A stretch of 64,000 nt of DNA from Propioniciclava flava (GTDB lineage: Bacteria; Actinomycetota; Actinomycetes; Propionibacteriales; Propionibacteriaceae): positions 338,187-402,186 of the forward strand of contig NZ_PPCV01000003.1 in the NCBI RefSeq assembly GCF_004126535.1, given 5' to 3'. The stretch's first letter is position 1. Each line of letters starts with the position of its first letter. Positions 36,132 through 44,059 of this stretch are shown here, piece after piece. Made by a program: the position numbers and the translations under genes. The notes beneath the pieces are model-generated. The model was not told the origin of the DNA, ran no database searches, and saw only the letters and a program-made list of their open reading frames with translations.

Positions 36132-37326
36132 CGGACGGTGCACCATGCAGCAACCCTGTGACCATGGCACCGATGCTGGAGTCGAGCTCCTCGGGTGAGC
36201 CGTGCAACGACAGCCGGACTGTGTCCAAGATGGTTCCCCCGTTGCGCACGTGAAGCCGCCTCGGTGGTGCGGGGAGGTCTCCGGCGTCGGCGTAGATCAG
36301 GACGCCTCTGGGAAGTGCGAGCGACGTGCAGTAGGCGAGGAGCTGGTAGTAGTCCGAGCTGCGCCCCGTGCCATCGGTGGTCAACTTGTACTTCACGTCG
36401 GCGACCAGTTCCGTGCGGCCCCCATGATCGGTGACGATCAGGTCCGGCGCTGTGACCACGAAGCGTTCTTCGTCCAGGGGCACGGGTTGCTGGCAGGTGA
36501 GGCGGCGCCCGTCGGTCAGCAGGGCGGCGACCCGCGCCGAGACGAAGTCTTCGAACACCTTGTTCATGTCGACCATGAAGGAGGAGCTCACGGTCGAGCC
36601 GGCCCCGTGCCCGAAGCCAGACGACCTGAGGATGAGGATGGCTAGCTGGGCGGTGTCTGCGTAGTGGTCGTTCAGGCGGTTGGTGAGCGGTGCGGTGGCT
36701 GTGAGGTCATCCGGCCGCAGCGCTCCGACTCCCGGGATCATGCGCATGAGGCGCCTGAGATCCATCGCGGTGTGGGCGGGCACCCCTGGCTGGCGGGCCA
36801 AGGCGTGGGCGGCCGAGGTGACGAGCCGGTTGAGGCGCGTGTCGACCGTCCATTCGTCGAAGCGGCACGGAAGGGGGGTTGGCAGACCGCCTGTGTGGGC
36901 GAGCGCGGGGAGATCGACGCGTCCGCGTAGGGCGTCCAGTCGCTCAGCCTGCTCCACATAGGCGCGATCAGGGCCGAGCACCAGCGTCCGTTCGAGCATT
37001 CGCGCGTACCACGCGGCCACCGCTGGGGTGAGGGACGCCGAGGCATGGCCCAGTGAGAAGTCGAGGAAGGAGACACGCCGAGTGCTCCATGTCATGAGGC
37101 GCAGAACGTTCTCCATCGGCACCTTGGGGGTGACGTGCACGATCAATCCGGGGATGCTGATCGACCCCACGTGGGAGGACGCTGTCAATCGGAAGCCTGA
37201 GCGCGCAGGACTGATGGTTAGCCGAGATCCGCTTGCCAGCTGAAGCTGGCGAGCTTGGGCGTCCGTCAGCGACACGTCCACCGACCGGTACTCGGGAACG
37301 TGGATGGTGACGGGTTCGACGGTCAT
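36127..37326 (-). CDS. mcrC: McrC-type nuclease subunit of a type IV McrBC restriction system
   Basis: The protein has 399 residues from the ATG at 37326 (MTVEPVTIHVPEYRSVD), 10 bases after mcrB. The C-terminal third carries the PD-(D/E)XK nuclease motif, APDLIVTD ... LVADVKYK (D, D, K), in the normal McrC place. The N-terminal region fits the McrC family layout (IPGLIVHVTPKVPMENVLRLM). McrC is recruited by the McrB GTPase ring and cleaves DNA with modified cytosines. The TAG stop lies inside the 8-bp target repeat of the IS481 element, so the insertion left the reading frame whole. Confidence 0.93.
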   Translation of the reverse strand: MTVEPVTIHVPEYRSVDVSLTDAQARQLQLASGSRLTISPARSGFRLTASSHVGSISIPGLIVHVTPKVPMENVLRLMTWSTRRVSFLDFSLGHASASLTPAVAAWYARMLERTLVLGPDRAYVEQAERLDALRGRVDLPALAHTGGLPTPLPCRFDEWTVDTRLNRLVTSAAHALARQPGVPAHTAMDLRRLMRMIPGVGALRPDDLTATAPLTNRLNDHYADTAQLAILILRSSGFGHGAGSTVSSSFMVDMNKVFEDFVSARVAALLTDGRRLTCQQPVPLDEERFVVTAPDLIVTDHGGRTELVADVKYKLTTDGTGRSSDYYQLLAYCTSLALPRGVLIYADAGDLPAPPRRLHVRNGGTILDTVRLSLHGSPEELDSSIGAMVTGLLHGAPSA

Positions 37327-37336
37327 GCTGGCCCGT

Positions 37337-39823
37337 TCAGGGCAGTTCTCCGTTGGGTGCGCTCGCGCCGCTTTGCGTGTTGGCGTCAGGTGACTCGCCT
37401 TCTGGTTCCTCGTCCCGAGGTGCGGCACCCAGGTTCAGCTGGGATTGGTAGCGGACGCGTACCGCAGGCCAGCTCCACCGTGCGAGCTCCTGGGTGCGGC
37501 CCCACAACAACTCCTCCAGGGTCGGGTGGATGTTGTAGGTCCAGATGCGTTCCAACGCCTCTTCGGACAGGTCCTCCTTCATGAAGTGGCTGGGTCCGAT
37601 CACCAAGTGGTCGCCGATCTCGGTTCGCAGCTCAGCATTGACTGCGTCTAGCAGATCCGCGACGACGGTAGCGCGGCCGTAGCGGTGAAGCCAGCGGCGC
37701 AGGAGACCCTTCATGGCGCCGAGGTGCGGGAAGAAGGGGATGAAGTGGAAGCGTCGACGCAGGGCGGCATCCACCAGGGCCACTGATCTGTCGGCCGTGT
37801 TCATGGTCGCTATGAAGAACAGGTTTCGTGGCAGCTGGAAGCCCTCAGGTCGGTACAGAGTTGCGACCTTCGCGTCCCGGTACTCCAGCAGGAACAGCAG
37901 TTCACCCATCACCTTGGGCACGTTCGCTCGGTTGAGCTCGTCGATCACCAGGACGTAGGTGTGATCCGGATCGACGCGGGCTGCCTCCGCGATCCTGGCC
38001 AGGGGTCCCGGGCGAAGCTCGTAGTGCACCTGACCGCTGGCGAGAGTGGGTCGGAGCCCCTCGAAGAAGTCCTCGTAGGTGCTGGCGGGGTGGAACTGGA
38101 CGATGGTTGTCCGCTCGGCTTCGCCTTCGGCCAGTGCCGTGGCCAAGCGCTTCGCGACGAAGGTCTTGCCCGTGCCAGGCGGGCCGTAGAAGACAACCTG
38201 CCCCTTGTCGTCCAGGAGGGCCGCGATCTCCTCGAGGAAGGACCGATCGAGGCTCAATTGCGTGGCGGCGTCGCCGAGGTAGTCCACCTCCGTGGTCGGA
38301 ATCTCCTCTGGTTCGGGTGGTTCTTCGCCCTCTTCGAACGGCACCGCTCCCCTGAAGGCGAGCAGGTCGTTCCACTCGGCGTCGGACCACGTCTCCGGCT
38401 TCCCTCTGAGGCGGACGAGGGTCCACAGGAGCCCTTGGACGTCGAGCCGGTCGCGGGGCGGGTTCTCCCAAGTCGGAGCGTCGCGCAGGACCTCGTCGAA
38501 CAGCAGGTACGCGCGGTGGAGCAGGTGCCCCGGGGTGGAGTCCGGCGGCGCCTCTCCCCAGCCAGTCAAGCGCCACATGGCACGTGCGGTTCCTATGGTG
38601 ACCGGGGGGAACTGCTTCTCATCCTTGGCAAGGAGGAGCGTCGATGCGAGGCTCAGGATCGCGCCCGGCGTCGTCCGTCCCGACGGTGCGATCAGCCGCC
38701 CGAAGGCATCGACAGCAGGTGCGACATTCTCGGGACGCGCATCGGCCCAGAGTGTGTGCAGCGCGTGAGCGCCGTCGGCGGGATTCTCACGGACCCAGTC
38801 GTTGAGGGGCAGGCGGTTGAAGGTGCTGGTGAGGTTGTTGCTCCTATGGTTGAGCCCGGCTCTGACCAGATCAGGCCAATCCGGACTGTTCGAGGCTGCA
38901 CTGCGGGCTTCGCTGAGCTTCCCGGCGACCTCGAGCTTGTAGCTTCGCTCATGCCGGTCGAAGTCCAACTCGGTGGTCTCCCACAGTCGGCGCGCCCAGG
39001 AGAGGAACGCGTTCCATTGCTTCTGAGGCGCAGCCCACAGCCAGTGCAGCGGGTCGCTGGTGGCGTCGTAGTAGCTGTAGCCCGCACCCCAGGTCGCCGA
39101 GAGCCGTCGCCGGATGGCCATGAGTGCGCGGTCCGGGTCCGAGGTGTCGTCGCCCTCTTGGGCGAAGCGATCGATGATCAGTCGCTTGTGCGTTGGAGAG
39201 ACCGTCGACTCGAACACGTCTGGGTAGAGCTCATGCAGCAGACCCCACCGGGCGGCGTCCCCCGACGGTGTCGGTGAGGCGGCCCAGAAGTCTCGCAGTG
39301 CCAGCGGGTCGTTCTGCAGCTCGGCGATCTTCTCGGGGGGTTCCCGCAGGAAGGCCGAGATGAGCGTGATCAGCGTCGTGAGCTGGACGTCGCGGCGCGT
39401 GTTGGCCCACTGGCCGGGGTGCGCGAAGCCCGGGCTCATGGACGCCGCCACTTCAGCAGGCAGAGCGGGCCGGTCGGGGTGCCAGGACAGGATCGCGTTG
39501 AGGTCGGAGATCTTCTTCTTCCCGGAGATGGCCCCTTCCCAGATCCACCAGAAGAAGACCACGTGGAGCTCAGCCATGAGCTGAACGGCGTCAGGGGACG
39601 CATCGCTCAGTTGCTCCTGCAGCTTCTGCAGGAAAGTGAGACCCGCCCTCAGGTCGGGGCGTTGGACGAACTTCTCATCCAGCTCCTCAAGGTTCTCGAG
39701 GGTCCAGATTCGCTTACCCGGGGTCAGGATGGAACCGCCCTCGGGCAGGGTCTCCACAAACCATTGGGACGCGAGCGTGTAGATCCGCTGCTTCTCGGCG
39801 TCGTTGCCTGCATGAGCTGTCAC
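37337..39823 (-). CDS. mcrB: McrB-type AAA+ GTPase of a type IV restriction system
   Basis: This is an 828-residue protein. The GTG start at 39823 has an excellent ribosome binding site (AGGAGG, spacing 4). The C-terminal AAA+ module has Walker A GPPGTGKT (547-554), Walker B VIDELNRAN (starting at about 626) and the McrB signature MNTADRS (674-680) followed by ALRRRFHF. The 530 residues in front do not look like the E. coli McrB DNA-binding domain, DUF3578 or EVE. They are Trp-rich and helical and may be a different sensor for modified DNA. It is translated just before mcrC on the same strand. Confidence 0.93.
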   Translation of the reverse strand: MTAHAGNDAEKQRIYTLASQWFVETLPEGGSILTPGKRIWTLENLEELDEKFVQRPDLRAGLTFLQKLQEQLSDASPDAVQLMAELHVVFFWWIWEGAISGKKKISDLNAILSWHPDRPALPAEVAASMSPGFAHPGQWANTRRDVQLTTLITLISAFLREPPEKIAELQNDPLALRDFWAASPTPSGDAARWGLLHELYPDVFESTVSPTHKRLIIDRFAQEGDDTSDPDRALMAIRRRLSATWGAGYSYYDATSDPLHWLWAAPQKQWNAFLSWARRLWETTELDFDRHERSYKLEVAGKLSEARSAASNSPDWPDLVRAGLNHRSNNLTSTFNRLPLNDWVRENPADGAHALHTLWADARPENVAPAVDAFGRLIAPSGRTTPGAILSLASTLLLAKDEKQFPPVTIGTARAMWRLTGWGEAPPDSTPGHLLHRAYLLFDEVLRDAPTWENPPRDRLDVQGLLWTLVRLRGKPETWSDAEWNDLLAFRGAVPFEEGEEPPEPEEIPTTEVDYLGDAATQLSLDRSFLEEIAALLDDKGQVVFYGPPGTGKTFVAKRLATALAEGEAERTTIVQFHPASTYEDFFEGLRPTLASGQVHYELRPGPLARIAEAARVDPDHTYVLVIDELNRANVPKVMGELLFLLEYRDAKVATLYRPEGFQLPRNLFFIATMNTADRSVALVDAALRRRFHFIPFFPHLGAMKGLLRRWLHRYGRATVVADLLDAVNAELRTEIGDHLVIGPSHFMKEDLSEEALERIWTYNIHPTLEELLWGRTQELARWSWPAVRVRYQSQLNLGAAPRDEEPEGESPDANTQSGASAPNGELP

Positions 39824-40067
39824 GGTGCCTCCTGGAAAGACTTACCCCCATCCTGCCCACTGAAGCCCCGATGCTGTTGTCGCGTCGCTGAACTGGGATG
39901 GACGCCCACAGTGCGGCGCGGGTCGCGGAATCCCACGAGGACCACCAAGCCGACCCCGTGTTGCTGAATGGTACGGATTTCGTTCGGAGTGTCCGTGGAG
40001 GGCCTTCTTGGTCACTTCTGGAGGGCGAAGGACCACACCAGCGTCCGTCAATCACCGAGGAGATGAC

Positions 40068-40310
40068 ATGACCGCCCTGACGATGACTCGTTCGAGGAAG
40101 CCCACCAAGCAGCCGACGTGCGATCGCACGTCGAAGTGGTTGTCCTACCCTGAGGCGGCCGAGCTGTCCACGCTGTCGGTGCGGTCGCTGAAGCGGCTGA
40201 CTGCGGCGGGGAAGCTGCCGTGCTACGTGGTGGGAGGCAAGGTGCTGCGGCTCAAGGCGTCCGATGTGGAGGCCCTGTTCGTGCCCGCGAACGAGTGCCG
40301 AGGGCGGTGA
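40068..40310 (+). CDS. xis: Excisionase-like winged-helix DNA-binding protein
   Basis: The protein has 80 residues from the ATG at 40068, preceded by GAGGAG. The core reads KWLSYPEAAELSTLSVRSLKRLTAAGKLPCYVVGGKVLRLKASDVEALF. That is a MerR-type/excisionase-family winged helix (AlpA/Xis group) that bends DNA next to att sites. It converges on the integrase gene 80 bases away. The usual role is to drive integrase toward excision. An upstream start at 40008 lacks a ribosome binding site. Confidence 0.88.
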   Translation: MTALTMTRSRKPTKQPTCDRTSKWLSYPEAAELSTLSVRSLKRLTAAGKLPCYVVGGKVLRLKASDVEALFVPANECRGR

Positions 40311-40335
40311 CCGTCCACGGATCTGGATCCCTGGA

Positions 40336-40361
40336 GTGCGCGTCCCCATGGGGGCGCGCAC
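40336..40361. terminator. Hairpin between convergent xis and int
   Basis: GTGCGCGTCCCC (40336-40347) pairs with GGGGGCGCGCAC (40350-40361) with one G-T wobble. It is a very stable stem between two gene ends that face each other and could stop transcription both ways, although no T tract follows. Confidence 0.5.
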
Positions 40362-40392
40362 TTCGCGTTGGGGCGGACGGGCACGGCGGGCC

Positions 40393-41685
40393 TCAGGCGT
40401 CGTCGAGAGGATGGGCGAGCATGGTCATGCGCTTGGCGAGGTCCTTCTTCCGGTCGTTGACGGCTTCTTGGTAGCGCATGGCGACGTGGATGTCGCTGTG
40501 GCCGGCGAACTGCATGAGCTCCTTGGTGGTAGCCCCGGAGATCGCCGCCATGGTGGCGGCGAAGTGCCGGAGGTCGTGGAAGCGGAAGTCGGGGCGTCCG
40601 ATTTGGTGCCGGGCCTTGTGGAACCCATTGCCGGGGTGGGTCTGCTTGCCGGTGCGCTTGTTGAAGCGGGGGGCGTGGCCATAGACCTGCCCAGGGGTGA
40701 GGGGGAGACCCTCGTTTCCGGGGAAGACGAGTGCGTCGGCGTCCGACGCGGTGAAGGTGGCGAGGTGCTGGTGGACGTCATCGATCAGGTGGGGTGGCAG
40801 GTAGACGGTCCGGCGTCCGGCCACCGACTTGGGGGTGGTGATGAGTCGCTGCCCTGACACAGTCACGGCTGCTTGCCGGACGGTGATGGTTCCTTCGGTG
40901 AGGTCGAGGTCGCGGCGGCGGAGGCCGGTGAGTTCGCCGAACCGGAGACCGCACCACGCAGCCAGGAGCACCAGGAGCCTGTGGCGTGGGGGCATCGCTT
41001 GGGCGAGGTCCTCGATCTGGGCGATGGTGAGCAGGGTGATGTCCTTGGGGGTGGCGCGGGCGGTGGCTCCTTCGACGGAGACGGGGGACTCTGTTACCAG
41101 TCGGCGGGCGACGGCGGTGCGGAAGATCGACTTGAGCAAGGAGTAGGCGTGTGAGCGCATGGTCGGGGCGTCGGGGAGGGTGCGATACCAGGCGTTGATG
41201 TCCTGATGGGTGATGGACGACAACGTCCGATCATGGAGCGGGGCGAACCAGCGTTCGTGGATGTCGAGGTAGTGCTCGCGGGTGCGGTCCTTGAGGGGGC
41301 GTCCCTTGACCAGGCGGTTGTCGATCCATTCGCGGGCGAACTCGTCGAACGTGGTCGACGCGACTTCGACCTGCCTGCGTCGATCGGCGGGAGGCGTCCA
41401 CTCTCCCCGCTCGATCAGGCCAAGCTCCTGGGCCAACCATCCTTGGGCGCGGATCTCGTTCGAGAACGTCATCCCGGCAGTGTGGTACTTGCGATCAGGG
41501 CCCTTGTAACGGACGGCGAACCGGTTGCCGGTGCGGAGTAGAGTCCCGAATGATCGGTATCGCGCTCCCTTGGCGGGCCCGGGACGCTTCCTCGTCGTGT
41601 CCGGGGAGCTTGGTTCTCCACGAACGGTGTGTATCTTCCGTGTATCTTCGCGGTCTCGATCGGCCCTTGGTGCCCGTCCGGTCAT
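40393..41685 (-). CDS. int: Tyrosine-family site-specific integrase
   Basis: The protein has 430 residues from the ATG at 41685; in-frame starts at 41751 (ATG) and 41781 (TTG) would extend into the att region and are less likely. The N-terminal arm-binding part (RSFGTLLRTGNRFAVRYKG) is followed by a SAM-like core-binding domain (TTFDEFAREWIDNRLVKG). The catalytic domain has Arg in CGLRFGELTGL, Lys in TPKSVAGRRTVYL, His-x-x-Arg in FHDLRHFAATM, His in FAGHSDIHVAM and the nucleophile Tyr in MRYQEAV. It recombines the tRNA-Ile attB with the element attP. The coding start overlaps the tandem 10-mer at 41628-41649, so Int bound to its arm site may also shut off its own gene. Confidence 0.95.
   Translation of the reverse strand: MTGRAPRADRDREDTRKIHTVRGEPSSPDTTRKRPGPAKGARYRSFGTLLRTGNRFAVRYKGPDRKYHTAGMTFSNEIRAQGWLAQELGLIERGEWTPPADRRRQVEVASTTFDEFAREWIDNRLVKGRPLKDRTREHYLDIHERWFAPLHDRTLSSITHQDINAWYRTLPDAPTMRSHAYSLLKSIFRTAVARRLVTESPVSVEGATARATPKDITLLTIAQIEDLAQAMPPRHRLLVLLAAWCGLRFGELTGLRRRDLDLTEGTITVRQAAVTVSGQRLITTPKSVAGRRTVYLPPHLIDDVHQHLATFTASDADALVFPGNEGLPLTPGQVYGHAPRFNKRTGKQTHPGNGFHKARHQIGRPDFRFHDLRHFAATMAAISGATTKELMQFAGHSDIHVAMRYQEAVNDRKKDLAKRMTMLAHPLDDA
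41628..41649 (+). repeat. Probable integrase arm-type site, right end (tandem GTGTATCTTC)
   Basis: It is identical to 797-818 over 22 bases: GTGTATCTTC at 41629-41638 and 41640-41649. It lies 140 bp inside the right att core and within the first codons of int. Confidence 0.75.
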
Positions 41686-41789
41686 GAGCCCGATGATAGC
41701 CACGCCAGATGCAAAAGTGCTAGTGGATGCCTGATTGGCCTGCCCTGTCATGCCGTGGCTGCAAGAGGCTGAGATGGTCAAATCACTAA

Positions 41790-41811
41790 TTCAAGTCCAG
41801 TTAGGCCCACC
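41790..41811 (+). other. attR core, displaced tRNA-Ile 3' end
   Basis: This is a 22-base exact copy of 728-749. Upstream of it, GCTGAGATGGTCA (41768-41780) loosely recalls the D arm of the tRNA (GCTCAGATGGTTA), as if part of a tRNA had been collapsed, but that similarity may be chance. No complete tRNA can be folded here. Confidence 0.92.
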
Positions 41812-42076
41812 GATCATAATGCCGGTTTTACTAGGGGAAACATCCACCAGGTCGAACCGGCGTTCTCGTCTCGTGCGATATAGGTGCGATACGGGTACCC
41901 CTCGACCACCTCAACGGAAGGTCGTCCCTCATGTTGACCACACCGCGCTACACCCGTCACGAGGCCTATCTTGACCGGGGGTACTTGCCGTAGTGGTAGG
42001 CCTCCGTAGCCCCGCTTACTTGGGGCGAGATCTTCAGCAAACCGGGGTCCGTATCTCTTGTCATGATCGATGCCTC
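41812..42076. other. Region right of attR, no clear gene
   Basis: A minus-strand frame (41814-42061 and beyond) reads through with moderate codon bias (HDKRYGPRFAEDLAPSKRGYGG, WWMFPLVKPAL), but it has no recognisable domain and unusual A/T-rich third positions. I do not call it as a gene. Confidence 0.35.
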
Positions 42077-42571
42077 TCAGATGTCCAGATCCTCGACGAG
42101 TTGCCCCTCGGATGCTCTTTCGAATGCTGCCCACTGCTCCGTGGTTAGAACCCCTTTGAGGTCTTCGCTCGTCGGGAAGATCCGGAGCGATCTAACGACC
42201 GCTTCATAATCGGCGGGGCCCCATCCAGCACCGTCAGATCTCAGCCCGGTGAACGTCCACGTCGGAATGTTGCGGACATAAACGGCGAACTGCTGCCTAG
42301 CCGTCTCGAAGATCTCGGTAACCACGAGGTGCTGTTCGGACTGCTGGCGATGCTTCAGGAGCCGGCGCCCGAGGAACCGCTTCGTCACAGTGACACCGCC
42401 CTCATCGACGTCGAGCTCCACCCTCGCCAGCCCCGCGGACTCACGATGCTTGGCCTCGACAAATAGCCGCAACCCACTTGCGACTGCTGGCGAGAGGCCG
42501 CCGCCCAACTCTGCCGCCTCACTGAACAGCTCGGCATCGTCATCCGACACGTACACGTTCCTCGTAGCCAT
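42077..42571 (-). CDS. EXLDI family protein
   Basis: The protein has 164 residues from the ATG at 42571 (MATRNVYVSDDDAELF). The N-terminus looks like a short ribbon-helix-helix-like or coiled region (DAELFSEAAELGGGLSPAVASGLRLFVEAKH). The C-terminus ends EDLDI, the E-x-L-D-I motif that names this actinobacterial family. Its function is unknown. There is no Shine-Dalgarno. The gene has lower GC than its surroundings and sits just outside the integrative element in a relic zone, so it was probably brought by another mobile element. Confidence 0.8.
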   Translation of the reverse strand: MATRNVYVSDDDAELFSEAAELGGGLSPAVASGLRLFVEAKHRESAGLARVELDVDEGGVTVTKRFLGRRLLKHRQQSEQHLVVTEIFETARQQFAVYVRNIPTWTFTGLRSDGAGWGPADYEAVVRSLRIFPTSEDLKGVLTTEQWAAFERASEGQLVEDLDI

Positions 42572-42756
42572 GACAATGAGCATAGTTATGCACATACACC
42601 TAGTCAAGAAGATTCACTGATCAATCTCTCTGGCTCCAGACCCGGTATGCACTCGTGCTCCTGATCATCAGAGCGTTGCAACGACCACCAGGTTTCAGCG
42701 ATTTCACCCTGTCACCTACGTCTTGAGACATCACACGATCTCCCGTCTGTACGTAT

Positions 42757-42810
42757 GCCACGGCGAGGCCGTGGCGCACACCTCCCTCACGAGACGACTC
42801 ATGAGGGAGG
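42757..42810. other. Two adjacent perfect hairpins, possible oriT relic
   Basis: GCCACGGC-GAG-GCCGTGGC (42757-42775) is followed 5 bases later by CCTCCCTCA (42781-42789) pairing with TGAGGGAGG (42802-42810). The second hairpin ends 5 bases before the ATG of a TraA-type relaxase fragment. Relaxase genes often adjoin their origin of transfer, which carries inverted repeats beside the nick site. The oriT identity is inferred from position only. Confidence 0.45.
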
Positions 42811-42815
42811 CCGAG

Positions 42816-42914
42816 ATGAAGGGCGGGGTGAGCCTGTTACGCAGCACAGGTGCCGCCGCGCGCCGCTATGTCGAGGCCGACCGTTCCCGCGCTGACGAGT
42901 ACTCCCATCCATGA
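42816..42914 (+). pseudogene. N-terminal fragment of a TraA/MobF-type relaxase
   Basis: The frame MKGGVSLLRSTGAAARRYVE, continuing ADRSRADEY, matches the start of TraA relaxases of actinobacterial elements, where a Y-Y-L-E-x-G-T-G segment should follow. Instead the frame reads SHP and stops after 32 codons. A GAGGCCGAG ribosome-binding stretch precedes the ATG. Only the first part of the relaxase survives; the catalytic region is absent. It is not the missing piece of the TraA at 13218-17717 in any simple way, because the middle domains of the relaxase occur nowhere in the window. Confidence 0.65.
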
Positions 42915-43230
42915 CGTGACGAACCTGCTCGCGCGAGGTCAGTGCTGTCATGTCGGGAACTTCCCATCAACCGATGCTCGCCCGGTTGAAGGGGAGGAGG
43001 AATACCGCGAGCACGTGGTGCAGAACACTGCGGTCCGGATCATTGCGCACACCCTGGATCTCGATGACGAACCCACCGTCGTGTTGCGGAGCGTCCACCA
43101 ACTAGTCGCCGAGATGCGGGCTGCGGGCGTCGCAACCTGACGAGTGTGTTCCTGGTGGTGAGTCACGGTTTGCCCGATCTCATATCGCCTCCCAGCAGAG
43201 TCCCGGGAGGCGCGAGGGTAGTTGGGGTGC
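42915..43230. other. Relic region with a possible short coding remnant
   Basis: After the relaxase fragment, a plus-strand frame to the TGA at 43138-43140 shows GC-rich third positions and a coding-like stretch (EHVVQNTAVRIIAHTLDLDDE ... LVAEMRAAGVAT), but it has no credible start codon. It is probably the 3' end of a gene whose beginning was deleted. The remaining bases hold nothing I can name. Confidence 0.4.
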
Positions 43231-43833
43231 TCAGGAGTAGCTGGTGATCAGGTTGATCGCGACGCCGACGATGGCCGTGTTGTACAGGAAGCTCAGCACT
43301 CCATGCCAGGTGACGATGCGGCGCATGTGCGGGGTGATGACGCTGGAGTCGCTGGTCGCGAACGAGATGCCGAGGGTGAAGGCGAAATACACGTAGTCGG
43401 ACGGCTCGGGGGTGGCGTCCCCGGCGAACTCGATGGCAGGGGTTTCGCCGCGGGCTAGCGCCATCGCCGCCTCGTCGCGATACACGTCGGAGTAGCCGAA
43501 GTGGAGTACCGCCCAGGCGAGCAGGATCATCGGGACGGCGACTTCGTCGAATCCGTAGTCAGCGGGGGTGATGACGGCATTGAGGGCGCCTGTGAGGCCG
43601 ACGGCGCTGGCGAGCAGGGCGAACGCGAGCCGTGTGCGGATGCTGCGGGCCGTGGTGGTCCGGTCCCTGCCGGGGACGCGGAGCCGGACGAGCCGGAATA
43701 TCACGTACGTCGCAGCAATGAGGCACCACACCAACGATCCCGCGGGGCCAGACATGAGCACCACGTAGAGGCCCGACAGGGTGAGGCTGAGTTGAAGCAG
43801 GGTTTCGATGATGATGCTGGTGCGTGCCTTCAT
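43231..43833 (-). CDS. DUF1345 family membrane protein
   Basis: The ATG at 43833 has GGAGG about 10 bases upstream. The 200-residue product has five hydrophobic spans: ETLLQLSLTLSGLYVVLMSG, SLVWCLIAATYVIFRLV, RLAFALLASAVGLTGALNAVI, VAVPMILLAWAVLHFGYSDVY, and the C-terminal LSFLYNTAIVGVAINLI. The DUF1345 hallmarks are the YxYFAFTLGISFATSDSS segment and the RIVTWHGVLSFLYNTAIV tail. DUF1345 proteins are bacterial inner-membrane proteins of unknown function. It is the first clearly chromosomal gene on the right side. Confidence 0.88.
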   Translation of the reverse strand: MKARTSIIIETLLQLSLTLSGLYVVLMSGPAGSLVWCLIAATYVIFRLVRLRVPGRDRTTTARSIRTRLAFALLASAVGLTGALNAVITPADYGFDEVAVPMILLAWAVLHFGYSDVYRDEAAMALARGETPAIEFAGDATPEPSDYVYFAFTLGISFATSDSSVITPHMRRIVTWHGVLSFLYNTAIVGVAINLITSYS

Positions 43834-44059
43834 CGCGTGCACGCCTCCACGGAACGAGGCGAGGTGAGTGCGGGGAACAATCCTCTGGGTGCCCGGATGG
43901 GTGACGTGGCCACACTGCGGTGGGCCAAGGGGGCAAGCTCATGGAGTCCAGGCTAGAGGTTGGGGTGGAGGGCGCCATCCCGTGCCGTGGCTACCGCTGA
44001 GGCGCGCAGGTAGCATGAGGTGGCAGGTTTTCCCCGAACAGCGAGCCCCAGGAGTGTCG

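Larger units (their letters stand above)
728..41811. mobile_element. Integrative element of about 41 kb in tRNA-Ile carrying DISARM and McrBC
   Basis: The limits are set by the 22-bp tRNA-derived direct repeats. Next to the right repeat are a tyrosine integrase (40393-41685) and an excisionase-like HTH protein (40068-40310). A double 10-mer probable arm site lies just inside each end. The cargo is rich in defence genes (DISARM, McrBC, a PD-(D/E)XK nuclease, a Ymh protein, a PIN/ImmA pair). The conjugation part is reduced to a TraA without its relaxase domain plus a few accessory genes. No FtsK/TraB-type coupling ATPase and no type IV secretion genes are present, so the element is probably excisable but not self-transmissible (inference). 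Confidence 0.9.

Noticed and set aside
37961..39277. Long plus-strand frame opposite mcrB
   Set aside because: Shadow of the well-supported McrB coding strand.
41768..41811. Second tRNA gene at attR
   Set aside because: Only the T arm and acceptor 3' strand are present; no anticodon arm can be folded.
41814..42134. Minus-strand frame right of attR as a gene
   Set aside because: Unusual third positions, no start site, overlaps the EXLDI gene end and has no recognisable domain.
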